Positions 44,914-55,027 of a stretch of DNA of 64,000 nucleotides are shown piece after piece. The DNA lies in the NCBI GenBank assembly GCA_017552615.1, contig JAFZPI010000020.1, positions 1 to 64,000 on the forward strand, written 5' to 3'. Each line of letters opens with the position of its first letter. Position 1 is the stretch's first letter. Source of the DNA: Clostridia bacterium. Its GTDB lineage: Bacteria > Bacillota > Clostridia > Christensenellales > Aristaeellaceae. The position numbers were made by a program, and so were the translations under genes. Below the pieces are notes generated by a model. That model saw nothing but the letters and a program-made list of their open reading frames with translations, searched no databases and was not told the DNA's origin.

Positions 44914-45167
44914 GGAAAATCTGGACCGATGAGGCATGGGACGATTATCTGTACTGGCAGCAGGAAGATCGCAAGACGCTGAAGCGCATCAATGCCCTGA
45001 TCCGGGATGCGGAGCGCAGCCCCTATGAAGGCATCGGCAAGCCGGAACCGCTGCAATATGAAATGGCCGGATTGTGGTCCCGCCGTATCGATGAAGCCAA
45101 TCGTCTGGTGTACCGGATCCGTGAAAACTGCCTTGAAATCGTGTCATGCCGCGGGCATTACAATTGA
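44910..45167 (+). CDS. yoeB: YoeB/Txe-family mRNA interferase toxin
   Basis: An 85-residue ribosome-dependent RNase that cuts mRNA in the A site. All catalytic residues known from E. coli YoeB are at the same positions: Glu46, Arg65, His83 and Tyr84 (CRGHYN end). The start is GTG overlapping the antitoxin stop (GTGA), which couples their translation. The usual partner of YoeB is a YefM-type antitoxin; here it is a RelB/DinJ-type protein. Confidence 0.95.
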   Translation: MRKIWTDEAWDDYLYWQQEDRKTLKRINALIRDAERSPYEGIGKPEPLQYEMAGLWSRRIDEANRLVYRIRENCLEIVSCRGHYN

Positions 45168-45221
45168 CCTGAACCAACCTTTTTCTTATTCTCAAATCAA
45201 CCCTAAAAGGATGGATGACCA

Positions 45222-47575
<2,354 letters not shown>

Positions 47576-47614
47576 GCGCCTCCCGGGTTAGCAATTCTGC
47601 CGTGAAAAATAGAC

Positions 47615-47643
47615 TTGCATTTTCTCCGGTCCTTTGCTATAAT
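47615..47643 (+). promoter_or_regulatory. Promoter of the tRNA-Ala gene
   Basis: TTGCAT (47615-47620) and TATAAT (47638-47643) with a 17-base spacer, 33 bases before the tRNA. Confidence 0.8.
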
Positions 47644-47676
47644 AGCCACCGTCGGGTCGAAGCCCGATGGTTTCTT

Positions 47677-47749
47677 GGGGCATTAGCACAGTTGGTAGCG
47701 CGCTACATTCGCATTGTAGAGGTCACCGGTTCGAATCCGGTATGCTCCA
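47677..47749 (+). tRNA. tRNA-Ala(CGC)
   Basis: A 73-base cloverleaf. The acceptor stem GGGGCAT pairs with ATGCTCC and includes the G3-U70 wobble pair that marks alanine tRNAs. The anticodon stem CTACA/TGTAG holds the loop TTCGCAT, anticodon CGC (codon GCG). The T arm is CCGGTTCGAATCCGG. CCA is not encoded. Its 3' two-thirds recur at 51951 and 52321. Confidence 0.96.
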
Positions 47750-47757
47750 CTCCAAAT

Positions 47758-47784
47758 CCTCAGTCGAAAGGCTGAGGGTTATTT
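47758..47784 (+). terminator. Terminator after tRNA-Ala
   Basis: CCTCAGTC-GAAA-GGCTGAGG, an eight-base-pair stem, followed by GTTATTTC. A related hairpin follows the tRNA fragment at 51951. Confidence 0.7.
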
Positions 47785-47830
47785 CTGTGCGTCCAAATCT
47801 TAGGTTCTCAAAGAGACAAAAGCAAAATTG

Positions 47831-47842
47831 AGACATGTGTCT
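47831..47842. promoter_or_regulatory. Upstream operator of the esterase promoter
   Basis: AGACA-TG-TGTCT, a perfect inverted repeat 11 bases before the -35 box. The same half sites recur after the -10 box. Probably bound by the TetR-type regulator encoded at 51304. Confidence 0.65.
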
Positions 47843-47852
47843 AAATTTTCTA

Positions 47853-47881
47853 TTGACAACTATGTAAGCCAGTGATATAAT
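47853..47881 (+). promoter_or_regulatory. Consensus promoter of the secreted hydrolase genes
   Basis: TTGACA (47853-47858) and TATAAT (47876-47881) with a 17-base spacer: a perfect consensus, lying between two matching inverted repeats. The remaining 120 bases up to the first gene hold an untranslated leader without clear structure. Confidence 0.88.
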
Positions 47882-47890
47882 GCGATTGAT

Positions 47891-47904
47891 GGGACACGTG
47901 TCTC
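47891..47904. promoter_or_regulatory. Downstream operator of the esterase promoter
   Basis: GGGACACGTGTCTC, a 14-base palindrome with one mismatch, just after the -10 box, where a bound repressor would block initiation. It shares GACA-2-TGTC with the upstream site. Confidence 0.68.
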
Positions 47905-48003
47905 GATTGGCCAACGGATACGCCGGCATCCGAACTCATTCAAGACATCGTTCACCACGCTCCACTACCACCATCGACACGCTAATCTGAAAGGAAGGTA
48001 TCT

Positions 48004-49176
48004 ATGAAGAAATGCTGCCTGTGCCTGCTTACACTGGCGCTCCTGATCTACTGTATACCTGCATTGGCTGAGACCGGTGAAGAAATGGACGACTTGGCTC
48101 TGTATGATGCGGCGCGTGAAGCCTGTATTTATCAGGCGGCTTATGAACATGATTCCATCTGGAATTTAACGGAAATCCTGTGCTTCAAGTTTGAGTTGTC
48201 CCAGCCTGTTTCGGCAGTCCGTAATCTGATTCGCAATCCTGATGAAGAGATGCAGAATAATCTGACCGAACTGCGCGCCGCATATAATTCACTGATCCAA
48301 ACTGCCGCTTATGAGGATGTGACCTTTGATATTTGGGAAGGCCACGATATTCCCCCAGTACCCGGGACTGAAATCCTGGAATCGGACTCAATGCAGGTTG
48401 GCTGCCTGACCGATCAGGTTGGTTATCGCCCTGTGATCAATGATTTCCGTCTGGAAGATCCGGCCTCGGCGAAGGCGACGATCCTGTGCGTACCGTCTGT
48501 CCGTGCATACCGTTCCGAAATGCTTGATTTCGCCGTCATCTTTAATGATTTGGGTTACAACGTGCTGACGCTGGAGCCTCGTTTCAACAAAATCGAGGAG
48601 GCCAATAGCTTCACCCTGCTCGCTCTGGACGCGCAGCGCGCTGTACGCTACATCCGCTATCACGCTGTCGATCTTGGCATTGACCCGGACAAAATTGTCA
48701 TTATCGGTGGCAGTAAAGGCAATGTGGCTCATGTGATGTCCATCTACTATTATGACCTTGATCCTGTCACGTACTGCGAAACTATCGGGTTGACACTGGA
48801 TAACTACACAGCGGACGAGATTGATCAGGTTCCCGCCAATGTGCAGGTGGACATCTTCAACTACGGTCCGATGAATATTATCAATTCGGATACAGGGGAG
48901 CTTGCGCTGACGGTGTCGAGTCTGTATGAGGCAGAGAACCTGCCCGCCATTTGCTTCCTGGCTGGTAACAATGACCGCGGCGTGTGCGGCCAGTTGCCCG
49001 GTATTATCGCAGCCCTGAACGCCCACAACCAGAATCCGGACAAGCTGCAACGTGTCAACTGGGAAGTGCATATCATGGACGGGGTTCCGCACGGTATGGG
49101 TGCAGCAATTGAGTTCAGCAACTATGTTCAGATCTGGACTGAAGTGGACCAGTTCATCATGCAGAACATCCAGTAA
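48004..49176 (+). CDS. Exported alpha/beta hydrolase
   Basis: A 390-residue protein with a signal peptide (MKKCCLCLLTLALLIYCIPA, cleavage after ALA). The alpha/beta hydrolase core starts near residue 155: ATILCVPSVRAYR, then a nucleophile elbow in IVIIGGSKGNVAHVM (GGSKG), an acid candidate in LAGNNDRGVC and the His in DGVPHGMGA. This layout resembles exported acetyl-xylan or carboxyl esterases (BD-FAE-like). The first 150 residues are not recognised and are mostly helical. It lies behind the operator-flanked promoter, on the tRNA-bounded segment, and precedes a second exported hydrolase by 201 bases. Confidence 0.8.
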   Translation: MKKCCLCLLTLALLIYCIPALAETGEEMDDLALYDAAREACIYQAAYEHDSIWNLTEILCFKFELSQPVSAVRNLIRNPDEEMQNNLTELRAAYNSLIQTAAYEDVTFDIWEGHDIPPVPGTEILESDSMQVGCLTDQVGYRPVINDFRLEDPASAKATILCVPSVRAYRSEMLDFAVIFNDLGYNVLTLEPRFNKIEEANSFTLLALDAQRAVRYIRYHAVDLGIDPDKIVIIGGSKGNVAHVMSIYYYDLDPVTYCETIGLTLDNYTADEIDQVPANVQVDIFNYGPMNIINSDTGELALTVSSLYEAENLPAICFLAGNNDRGVCGQLPGIIAALNAHNQNPDKLQRVNWEVHIMDGVPHGMGAAIEFSNYVQIWTEVDQFIMQNIQ

Positions 49177-49377
49177 TCTGGTCCGGTCACTGGACGATAT
49201 CTTCCGGAACATAACTCCCGCGTGGACGGTGCCTCACAATGGTTCTACCCATACAAAACCCTTAACGTGCGTCCTGTATAAATGGCGAATACACCATCAT
49301 CGTCTGAGCTTATTCATGATACCTTCACCATGCTGTATAACAGTCTATCGACCATTCATTTGAAAGGAGACATCCCT

Positions 49378-51168
49378 ATGAAGCGCCTGTTCTGGGTCGT
49401 ACTGACTTCTATACTGTTGGTTTCCGTTGCTGTTTCCGCTTGGGGTGAATCCGCCGGTCTTCCCGAAGGTGCAACCTTTGAACGCGTGGATCTGCACCAG
49501 GGCTACCCCGCCGACGCTGAGAAGAGCGCCGAGAACCGCGGTGACGTCTGGTACCTGAGCGCTGAACTCGAGGCCGAAAACGTCTGGTACTACAAATCCT
49601 CCAACCCGACCGACAACATCATGTATGCTCCGGTTTACATCCTGTTCGCTGACGTCACTGCCGACGAGGACGCCCTGGCGGCTCTCGACAATGCCGGCCT
49701 CCTGCAGCTGGCCGAGGAGAACGGAGGCCATGCCTTCGTGATCGGCAAAAACAACGGCGAAACCTGGAACGAGGCTGATGTCGAAGTCTTCCGTTCCGTG
49801 GAAGTCTACATTCTCGGTGAAGGCGTCCCGCTGGCCTGGGGAGGCGGTTACATTCCGTGGGGTATGAGCTTCGGCCAAAGGACTTTCCTCTTTGCTGAGG
49901 GCGAAGCCGCTGATTATGTGACCGAATACCTTTCCCAAAACGCCCAGCGCATTGCCGGTGTGTGCCTTGTGAATGCCACTGCCGTTCCCGCCGAGGCAGG
50001 CACGCTTCCCATTCCCGCCTATCTGGTGAACGCAGACGAAGCAGTCGTTGATTACTACAAGGCCCTCAACGGCACTGATACCGAGGAAGCCGCAGCGAAC
50101 GGCGTCCGCTATGTCAACGCGGCCGAGACGATCATGCAGATGATCGTGGCGAACGAAGGCAAGCTGGACGCTGCTCTGACCGCTGACTTCTGGAGTGAAA
50201 TCGGACAGAACACCGCCCGTATGTGTCTCGGCATCAGCATCTATTATCCGCCGGAAAACTTCCGGACCTCCCAGGAGTTCATTCTGACCCGTCTGCCCAA
50301 TCTGGAACTGCTGGACATGACCGAGATCCGTCATCCTGAGGGCGTGCTGGAAGGAGCTGCCGAGATCTCTGAATGGTACGTCTATATCCCCAACAGCGTC
50401 CTCAACGATGAATCCGGCGCGACGTATCCTCTGTTTGTTGTGGCGCACGGTTCCGGCGACCATCCCGAGTTCGAGGCTGAAAGCCAGGGTTACGTCGAGC
50501 TTGCCGGTTATGAAAAGTGCATCGTGCTGAGTTTCCGTCACCAGAACCTGAGCGGTGAGACGGTCGTGTCCGACATCAACAAACTGATCGATGCCGTGAT
50601 CGCCGAGTATCCTGTGGATGTGTCCCGCATCTATATGGGCGGCTTCTCCATGGGCGGCATGCGTACCGGCGCAGTGATGTTCGCTGATCCCACCCGCTTC
50701 GCCGGTGTTGTTGTCCTGCACAGTGCCAATACCGGCTTTGTGGATGCCGATGAAAACGGCCTGTGTGACAACTGGGAAGAGCTGGCTGCGAGCTTCGACA
50801 TCCCGCTCTACTACCAGCTGGGTGAGCGCGACTCTCTGTTCGATGGTGACAGTCAGCGCACCACTATCACCCAGTATGCGCTGTTGGATGAAGTCAATGT
50901 TTCCTTCACGGATCTGTCGGAAGACAATCCCTTCGGTGTGGTTGTCGAAGGCCAGGAACTCGTATCCTGGAATGACTCCTACAGCGGCATGACCTATACG
51001 AAGACCCTTCTGCCGAACGCCGACGGCATCCCGATGATCGAACTGTCCTTCCTGCGTGAGGCTGCCCACGTCCATTTCTGCGGCAACATGTTCCAGGCCT
51101 GGGATTTCCTCAGCCAGTTCAGCCGCGCCGAAGACGGTTCCCTCGTCTATACGCCGGCGGCCGAGTAA
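49378..51168 (+). CDS. Exported two-domain esterase, PHB-depolymerase-like
   Basis: A 596-residue exported protein. The signal peptide is MKRLFWVVLTSILLVSVAVS. The N-terminal 300 residues are an unrecognised domain with beta-rich parts (VWYLSAELEAENVWYYKSS). The C-terminal half is an alpha/beta hydrolase of the poly-hydroxybutyrate depolymerase/feruloyl esterase group: LFVVAHGSGDH, nucleophile elbow IYMGGFSMGGMRTG, acid region LGERDSLFDGD and His in EAAHVHFCGN. ATG at 49378 has GAAAGGAGA seven bases upstream; a longer in-frame reading from 49282 lacks a signal peptide start. The plan resembles the cytoplasmic hydrolase at 18431. Substrate probably an ester-linked group on plant fibre; this is inference. 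Confidence 0.85.
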   Translation: MKRLFWVVLTSILLVSVAVSAWGESAGLPEGATFERVDLHQGYPADAEKSAENRGDVWYLSAELEAENVWYYKSSNPTDNIMYAPVYILFADVTADEDALAALDNAGLLQLAEENGGHAFVIGKNNGETWNEADVEVFRSVEVYILGEGVPLAWGGGYIPWGMSFGQRTFLFAEGEAADYVTEYLSQNAQRIAGVCLVNATAVPAEAGTLPIPAYLVNADEAVVDYYKALNGTDTEEAAANGVRYVNAAETIMQMIVANEGKLDAALTADFWSEIGQNTARMCLGISIYYPPENFRTSQEFILTRLPNLELLDMTEIRHPEGVLEGAAEISEWYVYIPNSVLNDESGATYPLFVVAHGSGDHPEFEAESQGYVELAGYEKCIVLSFRHQNLSGETVVSDINKLIDAVIAEYPVDVSRIYMGGFSMGGMRTGAVMFADPTRFAGVVVLHSANTGFVDADENGLCDNWEELAASFDIPLYYQLGERDSLFDGDSQRTTITQYALLDEVNVSFTDLSEDNPFGVVVEGQELVSWNDSYSGMTYTKTLLPNADGIPMIELSFLREAAHVHFCGNMFQAWDFLSQFSRAEDGSLVYTPAAE

Positions 51169-51303
51169 AAGGGCATTCAAAACCTGCAGAATCGCAGCCA
51201 AAGAGATCCCGCCATCGGCAACGGTGGCGGGATTTACAGTGCTTGACAAGCGAAGAGCCGGTATGTTATCTTTTGTTCGAAATCACTGCGAGGATGGTCC
51301 GCG

Positions 51304-51921
51304 ATGAAGTATACAAGTTTGTCAGCCGATGAGATCCGGAAAGCCGTCTACGAGGAAGCGAAGAGGCAATTCTTCGAATATGGCATTGCGGGAACCGAAA
51401 TGCGGCGCATCGCCATCAATGTGGGCATCGGCAGAGCCACGCTCTACCGCTATTTCACCAGTGTCGATCAGCTGGCCTTTATGGCAGTAACGGAATTTCT
51501 GCACGAGATCAACGCCGAGACTTATGAGTATCAGGAAGATCCCACGCTGAACGGCATTGAAAATGTTCACCGCTATTATGACCTGTTTATCTCGGTCACG
51601 TTACAGCACGCAGACTATCTGGCATTCTTCCAGCAGTTTGACCAGCGGTATCCGTCCCGTCATACCGAAATTCCGGAATCGGAAGAATTCAGCCGGGAAG
51701 CGCACGAACGCATGCAATACATGCTGGCTATGTTTAACAAGGGACAGTCGGATGGCTCCATTCGGAAGGACATCGACACCGAAGCAATCATCATAACGCT
51801 TGAGAACACACTCTTTGGCCTGGCTCAGCGCATAATCTCCGCTGCAGAGCGTACGCCGGATACCGTGGAACGGTCCATGAAATGGGTCGCCCACGCGCTC
51901 ATCGATTCACTGAAACCATGA
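51304..51921 (+). CDS. TetR/AcrR-family transcription regulator
   Basis: A 205-residue regulator. The N-terminal helix-turn-helix is typical (AKRQFFEYGIAGTEMRRIAI, GIGRATLYRYFTSVDQLAFM); the helical C-terminal domain binds a ligand. It stands after the two exported hydrolases, inside the segment bounded by tRNA-Ala copies, and is the best candidate to bind the paired AGACA/TGTCT operators at 47831 and 47891. A promoter-like TTGACA (51243) with TTATCT 17 bases later precedes it. Confidence 0.93.
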   Translation: MKYTSLSADEIRKAVYEEAKRQFFEYGIAGTEMRRIAINVGIGRATLYRYFTSVDQLAFMAVTEFLHEINAETYEYQEDPTLNGIENVHRYYDLFISVTLQHADYLAFFQQFDQRYPSRHTEIPESEEFSREAHERMQYMLAMFNKGQSDGSIRKDIDTEAIIITLENTLFGLAQRIISAAERTPDTVERSMKWVAHALIDSLKP

Positions 51922-51950
51922 CATGACCGCATGAAACTCACTGACTCCAT

Positions 51951-51998
51951 CTACATTCGCATTGTAGAGGTCACCGGTTCGAATCCGGTATGCTCCAC
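51951..51998 (+). repeat. tRNA-Ala 3' fragment, copy 2 (probable attachment-site scar)
   Basis: Forty-eight bases identical to 47703-47750, from the anticodon stem to the end of the tRNA. The D arm and 5' acceptor strand are missing, so it cannot make a tRNA. Such partial copies are left when an element inserts at the 3' end of a tRNA gene. Confidence 0.9.
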
Positions 51999-52000
51999 GC

Positions 52001-52030
52001 AAATCCCTCAGCCGAAAGACTGGGGGATTT
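52001..52030 (+). terminator. Hairpin terminator after tRNA fragment copy 2
   Basis: AAATCCCTCAG / CTGGGGGATTT, an 11-base-pair stem with one T-G pair, ending in TTT. It matches in position and partly in sequence the terminator behind the intact tRNA, so it was copied with the fragment. Confidence 0.7.
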
Positions 52031-52056
52031 CTCATAATCAATCAGGAGGAAACAGT

Positions 52057-52314
52057 TTGAAATCATTTATGTATATCATTAAAACACCGACCGGAATGCA
52101 TGCCAGGCATGCCGGACTCCTCGCAAAAGAGGCTAGCAGATTTCAATCTGAAATCATGCTGACCAAAGGTGACCGCAGTGCCAATGCAAAGGGAATTTTT
52201 GCACTGATGGGACTGGGAATCAAGCAAGGGGACTTGGTTCAGATAAACATTGAAGGTGAAGATGAAGATGTTGCCGTTATGGAGCTCAAGAACTACATTT
52301 GGACTCAATTCTGA
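52057..52314 (+). CDS. HPr-like phosphocarrier protein without Ser46
   Basis: An 85-residue HPr-family protein. His15 and Arg17, which carry the phosphate from enzyme I, are in place (TGMHARHAG), with His18 where Pro18 is usual. The second regulatory site Ser46 is Gly (NAKGIFALMGLGIKQGD), so HPr kinase could not act on it. The start is TTG at 52057, with AGGAGGA six bases upstream; it gives the exact HPr numbering. No enzyme I or PTS permease is nearby. It lies alone between two tRNA-Ala fragments, so it may be cargo of a small element. Confidence 0.9.
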   Translation: MKSFMYIIKTPTGMHARHAGLLAKEASRFQSEIMLTKGDRSANAKGIFALMGLGIKQGDLVQINIEGEDEDVAVMELKNYIWTQF

Positions 52315-52320
52315 TCTGGA

Positions 52321-52372
52321 GCGTGCTGTACCCACATTGTAGAGGTCACCGATTCGAATCCGGTATGCTCCA
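52321..52372 (+). repeat. tRNA-Ala 3' fragment, copy 3 (diverged)
   Basis: From CATTGTAG (52335) to the discriminator base it matches the tRNA with one change in the T stem (CCGATTCGAATCCGG). The part before it (GCGTGCTGTACCCA) is a diverged D-arm and anticodon region, so this copy has been decaying longer than copy 2. Confidence 0.85.
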
Positions 52373-52376
52373 CGCA

Positions 52377-52415
52377 GAACCCTTGCAAACACTACGTTTG
52401 CAAGGGTTCCTTTAT
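52377..52415 (+). terminator. Strong terminator after tRNA fragment copy 3
   Basis: GAACCCTTGCAAAC / GTTTGCAAGGGTTC, a perfect 14-base-pair stem with a five-base loop, followed by CTTTATACTT. Confidence 0.85.
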
Positions 52416-52437
52416 ACTTGAAAAGACGAAAAGGCAG

Positions 52438-52464
52438 AGGGCATTAGCACAATTGCCGGTCGAA
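52438..52464 (+). pseudogene. Degraded tRNA-Ala 5' fragment
   Basis: GGGCATTAGCACAATTG copies the 5' end of the tRNA gene at 47677 with one change, and is directly followed by CCGGTCGAATC, which looks like the T arm. The anticodon arm is lost. The rest of the gap up to 52630 holds TTACTA (52474) and TATAAT (52497) with a 17-base spacer, a possible promoter for the next gene. Confidence 0.65.
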
Positions 52465-52630
52465 TCACATGCATTACTACGAGAAGAATACCTTGATATA
52501 ATAATGAATATCTTGCTCAAAATACCCTGTCTAATCATGTATAAGCCGCTTTTATGTGCTTCCACTGCAATTGACATGCTGTCGTTTTTCAGATAAAATC
52601 CTATCCAGAATGCAAAACCAGGAGGCGTCC

Positions 52631-54850
52631 GTGTTGAAGAAGTTGTTTTTCGTGATCATGATCCTATTATTGGCACTGCCATGTTCCGCGTTGAGTGAAA
52701 GCACTGATAAAGCAAATGATATAACGGGAGTATGGTACCTTGAGTTATTGCAGGCAGACGAATATGATTTCAAACCCGTTCTGCTTACAGAGGGAGACAT
52801 GGCGCTGTCAAGTCTCCAAATCCTGACTTTCAATGAAGACGGCAGCGGCACAATCGCGGATATGTTCAACGTCGCCGAATGCACATGGAGTGAAAAAGGC
52901 AGCGGATATGAGCTGGTGATCAACGGACAGGCATACGATGTCCGGCTTGAAAACAGCAGACTGTATCTTCATGGAATGGCGGACCCTTCCTGCCCGGTCA
53001 GGAGTATGAAATATACTTTTGTGTTCAGCCGCCAGTTGAGCTATGCCGTTGTTCCGCCGGTACAAGGTGCCGTAAGCCAGGAGGAACTGTCCGGAACATA
53101 TACGGGCACCTATCTGCTGCAGGGCGGCAAGGTAAGGGAACTGACAGAAAACGTCGGGATCGAACTGGACGATGGCAGAATCACGATCTCGCTCGAAGAT
53201 GAAATCATTGAACTCAACACTGCCTTCAACGGCGAAGAGATAACAGTTCAGCTAAGCGACGCGGAAGGTTCCTATGCGGCGTGGCTTCTTGCCGGTTATA
53301 CGGATATCAGGATCAGGCCCTGTGAAAAACGCAGCGGGATCATTGCCGCGGACGCAGTCGGTGAAAGCGGTGAATTGGGTTTCAGACTGTATTTTATAGA
53401 TGATGAACTGAACAAACCCGTGCGTGAAGTATCTCAAGCAGCCGAAACATCCGTCACCGCACTTGACACGGCATTTGAAGCAGATGCGCTGAAGCTTGTA
53501 AAGGTTGAACAGCCCGCTCCGACAATAGACGATGTCGTTCTCGAAATCCCGGACGGTTCTTTTGAGCGGATTGGGGAGAACACGCAGGAAATCCGCGAAC
53601 GGCTCGGCAGAATCAGCGATGCCAGTGAAATGTTGATCGGTTCGATTGCGCCAGGTGGGAAATCAGGTTTTGCGATCCTGAATCGTAACTATTTCGCATT
53701 CTATGATGGCAAATATCGATTGATCCACCCCTCTCCCGACAAAGGTGCGGATGATGTTTATCGCAACCTTGCCAGTCTCCTGTTGAGAATACGGGGAATT
53801 ATCCCGTACGAAGGCATCGTGTATTCGCCCGATGGCTGTTTGGCTGTTATTCCAAACGTTGAAACTGCCATAGCCCAGAGAAAGTATAGTATCGACCCTG
53901 CTCTGATCGACCTGAGAACCGGAGAAATCAGGCTGATCGAAACCTTCAGCAATAATCTGTTTGATGAGAACTCCGGCACCATGATTGCCGCACGTTTCGG
54001 CCGCGACAGCGAAACGCTTTATTATACCGTTTTCAGCATGAGTGCAGTGGAATTATACCGTTACAGCATTCAGGAAGAGCAAACAGAGCTGATTCTTCGT
54101 ACACCCGAGTACCTGTATAATTCGCAGTTCGGTACATACTGGGAGTTTTCAGGACTGGCGCTGACACCGGATGGCAATTTTGCACTGATCAGCGATAATT
54201 CGCCAAACAGCGGCAATCCGCAGCAGCTGGTCCTGCTGAAAACAAAGGATGAAATTGTCTTCACAGTAGAGCCGCACAATATACCGGATTTCAGGGAGCA
54301 AGGTGCAGTTCTGAAGACTTTCAGTTCCAGCCCGGAGTCGGACAATGCGCTTCTGTATTTCAGGAATGATGCTGCGAGATCGGCAAGATGGGCAAAGACG
54401 ATTGACGGCGAAACCATGCAATCAGGAAAGATTTTGAATCTGCCGGATCTTCTGATCGTTGCCAGACCGGACAAAGACCTTGAAGGTCTTGATAACCTTT
54501 GGGCAATCCAGGCAGAATCACTTCAGGCAGTACAGATGACCGAAGATGACATACGGAATTATCCCCAAGAAGATGACAGCAAACTTGATCTGAACAGTCT
54601 TTGCAGGATCATGGAAGTCGAGCAATCGCCGGATGGCAGGTATGCGCTTCTCCTCGTATCGTATCAGTCGGAATACAAGCTCCTGATGCTTAGACTCAGT
54701 GATATGTGTTTACGGCTGGTTGAGGGGATCGATGCATCTGAAATCAGGGTTGAATCAGCTGCGAAAGACTTCCCGCCGGTGATCGACTGGAATGCTGATA
54801 CGCTGACCATATTCACAATGGATGCTCTCGAGCAGTACAGATTTGAATGA
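52631..54850 (+). CDS. Exported protein with lipocalin-like and beta-propeller-like parts
   Basis: A 739-residue protein of unknown function. The start is GTG at 52631 or TTG at 52634, behind AGGAGG. The signal peptide is KKLFFVIMILLLALPCSALS. Residues 25-140 read like a lipocalin-type strand series (DITGVWYLELLQ, ILTFNEDGSGTIAD, CTWSEKGSGYELVING). A second similar block follows near residues 155-260. From about 330 on, repeated strands with YSPDGCLAVIP, LTPDGNFALISDN and QSPDGRYALLLVSYQ fit a WD40/TolB-like propeller. The region is clearly poorer in GC than most of the window. It could be a surface sensor or binding protein. Confidence 0.75.
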   Translation: MLKKLFFVIMILLLALPCSALSESTDKANDITGVWYLELLQADEYDFKPVLLTEGDMALSSLQILTFNEDGSGTIADMFNVAECTWSEKGSGYELVINGQAYDVRLENSRLYLHGMADPSCPVRSMKYTFVFSRQLSYAVVPPVQGAVSQEELSGTYTGTYLLQGGKVRELTENVGIELDDGRITISLEDEIIELNTAFNGEEITVQLSDAEGSYAAWLLAGYTDIRIRPCEKRSGIIAADAVGESGELGFRLYFIDDELNKPVREVSQAAETSVTALDTAFEADALKLVKVEQPAPTIDDVVLEIPDGSFERIGENTQEIRERLGRISDASEMLIGSIAPGGKSGFAILNRNYFAFYDGKYRLIHPSPDKGADDVYRNLASLLLRIRGIIPYEGIVYSPDGCLAVIPNVETAIAQRKYSIDPALIDLRTGEIRLIETFSNNLFDENSGTMIAARFGRDSETLYYTVFSMSAVELYRYSIQEEQTELILRTPEYLYNSQFGTYWEFSGLALTPDGNFALISDNSPNSGNPQQLVLLKTKDEIVFTVEPHNIPDFREQGAVLKTFSSSPESDNALLYFRNDAARSARWAKTIDGETMQSGKILNLPDLLIVARPDKDLEGLDNLWAIQAESLQAVQMTEDDIRNYPQEDDSKLDLNSLCRIMEVEQSPDGRYALLLVSYQSEYKLLMLRLSDMCLRLVEGIDASEIRVESAAKDFPPVIDWNADTLTIFTMDALEQYRFE

Positions 54851-54910
54851 AGTCCGCTTTGGGCAGATCTCGCTTGGGTGGTCGAAAAATCAAATAACAT
54901 TAATTCTTTT

Positions 54911-54942
54911 ATGGCGGTTGACTTTGGATGACCGCCATTTTC
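54911..54942 (+). terminator. Terminator after the propeller-like gene
   Basis: ATGGCGGT / ACCGCCAT, an eight-base-pair stem with a 12-base loop, followed by TTTCCC. Confidence 0.65.
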
Positions 54943-54947
54943 CCATC

Positions 54948-54976
54948 TTGCCAATATATAGCGGGAATGGTATAAT
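54948..54976 (+). promoter_or_regulatory. Promoter of the dicarboxylate symporter gene
   Basis: TTGCCA (54948-54953) and TATAAT (54971-54976), 17-base spacer, with TGG before the -10 box (extended -10). It lies 51 bases before the start codon. Confidence 0.82.
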
Positions 54977-55027
54977 CTGCTGCATCAGATGATCCGTCTG
55001 ATACGACTGGACAACGGGAGGCTGAAA

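Noticed and set aside
47750-52320. Integrase or recombinase gene inside the tRNA-bounded segment
   Set aside because: All open frames there are explained by the two hydrolases, the TetR regulator and the HPr-like gene; none shows tyrosine or serine recombinase motifs.
51951-52464. Additional functional tRNA genes
   Set aside because: The copies at 51951 and 52321 lack a 5' acceptor strand and D arm, and the piece at 52438 lacks an anticodon arm, so none can fold into a tRNA.
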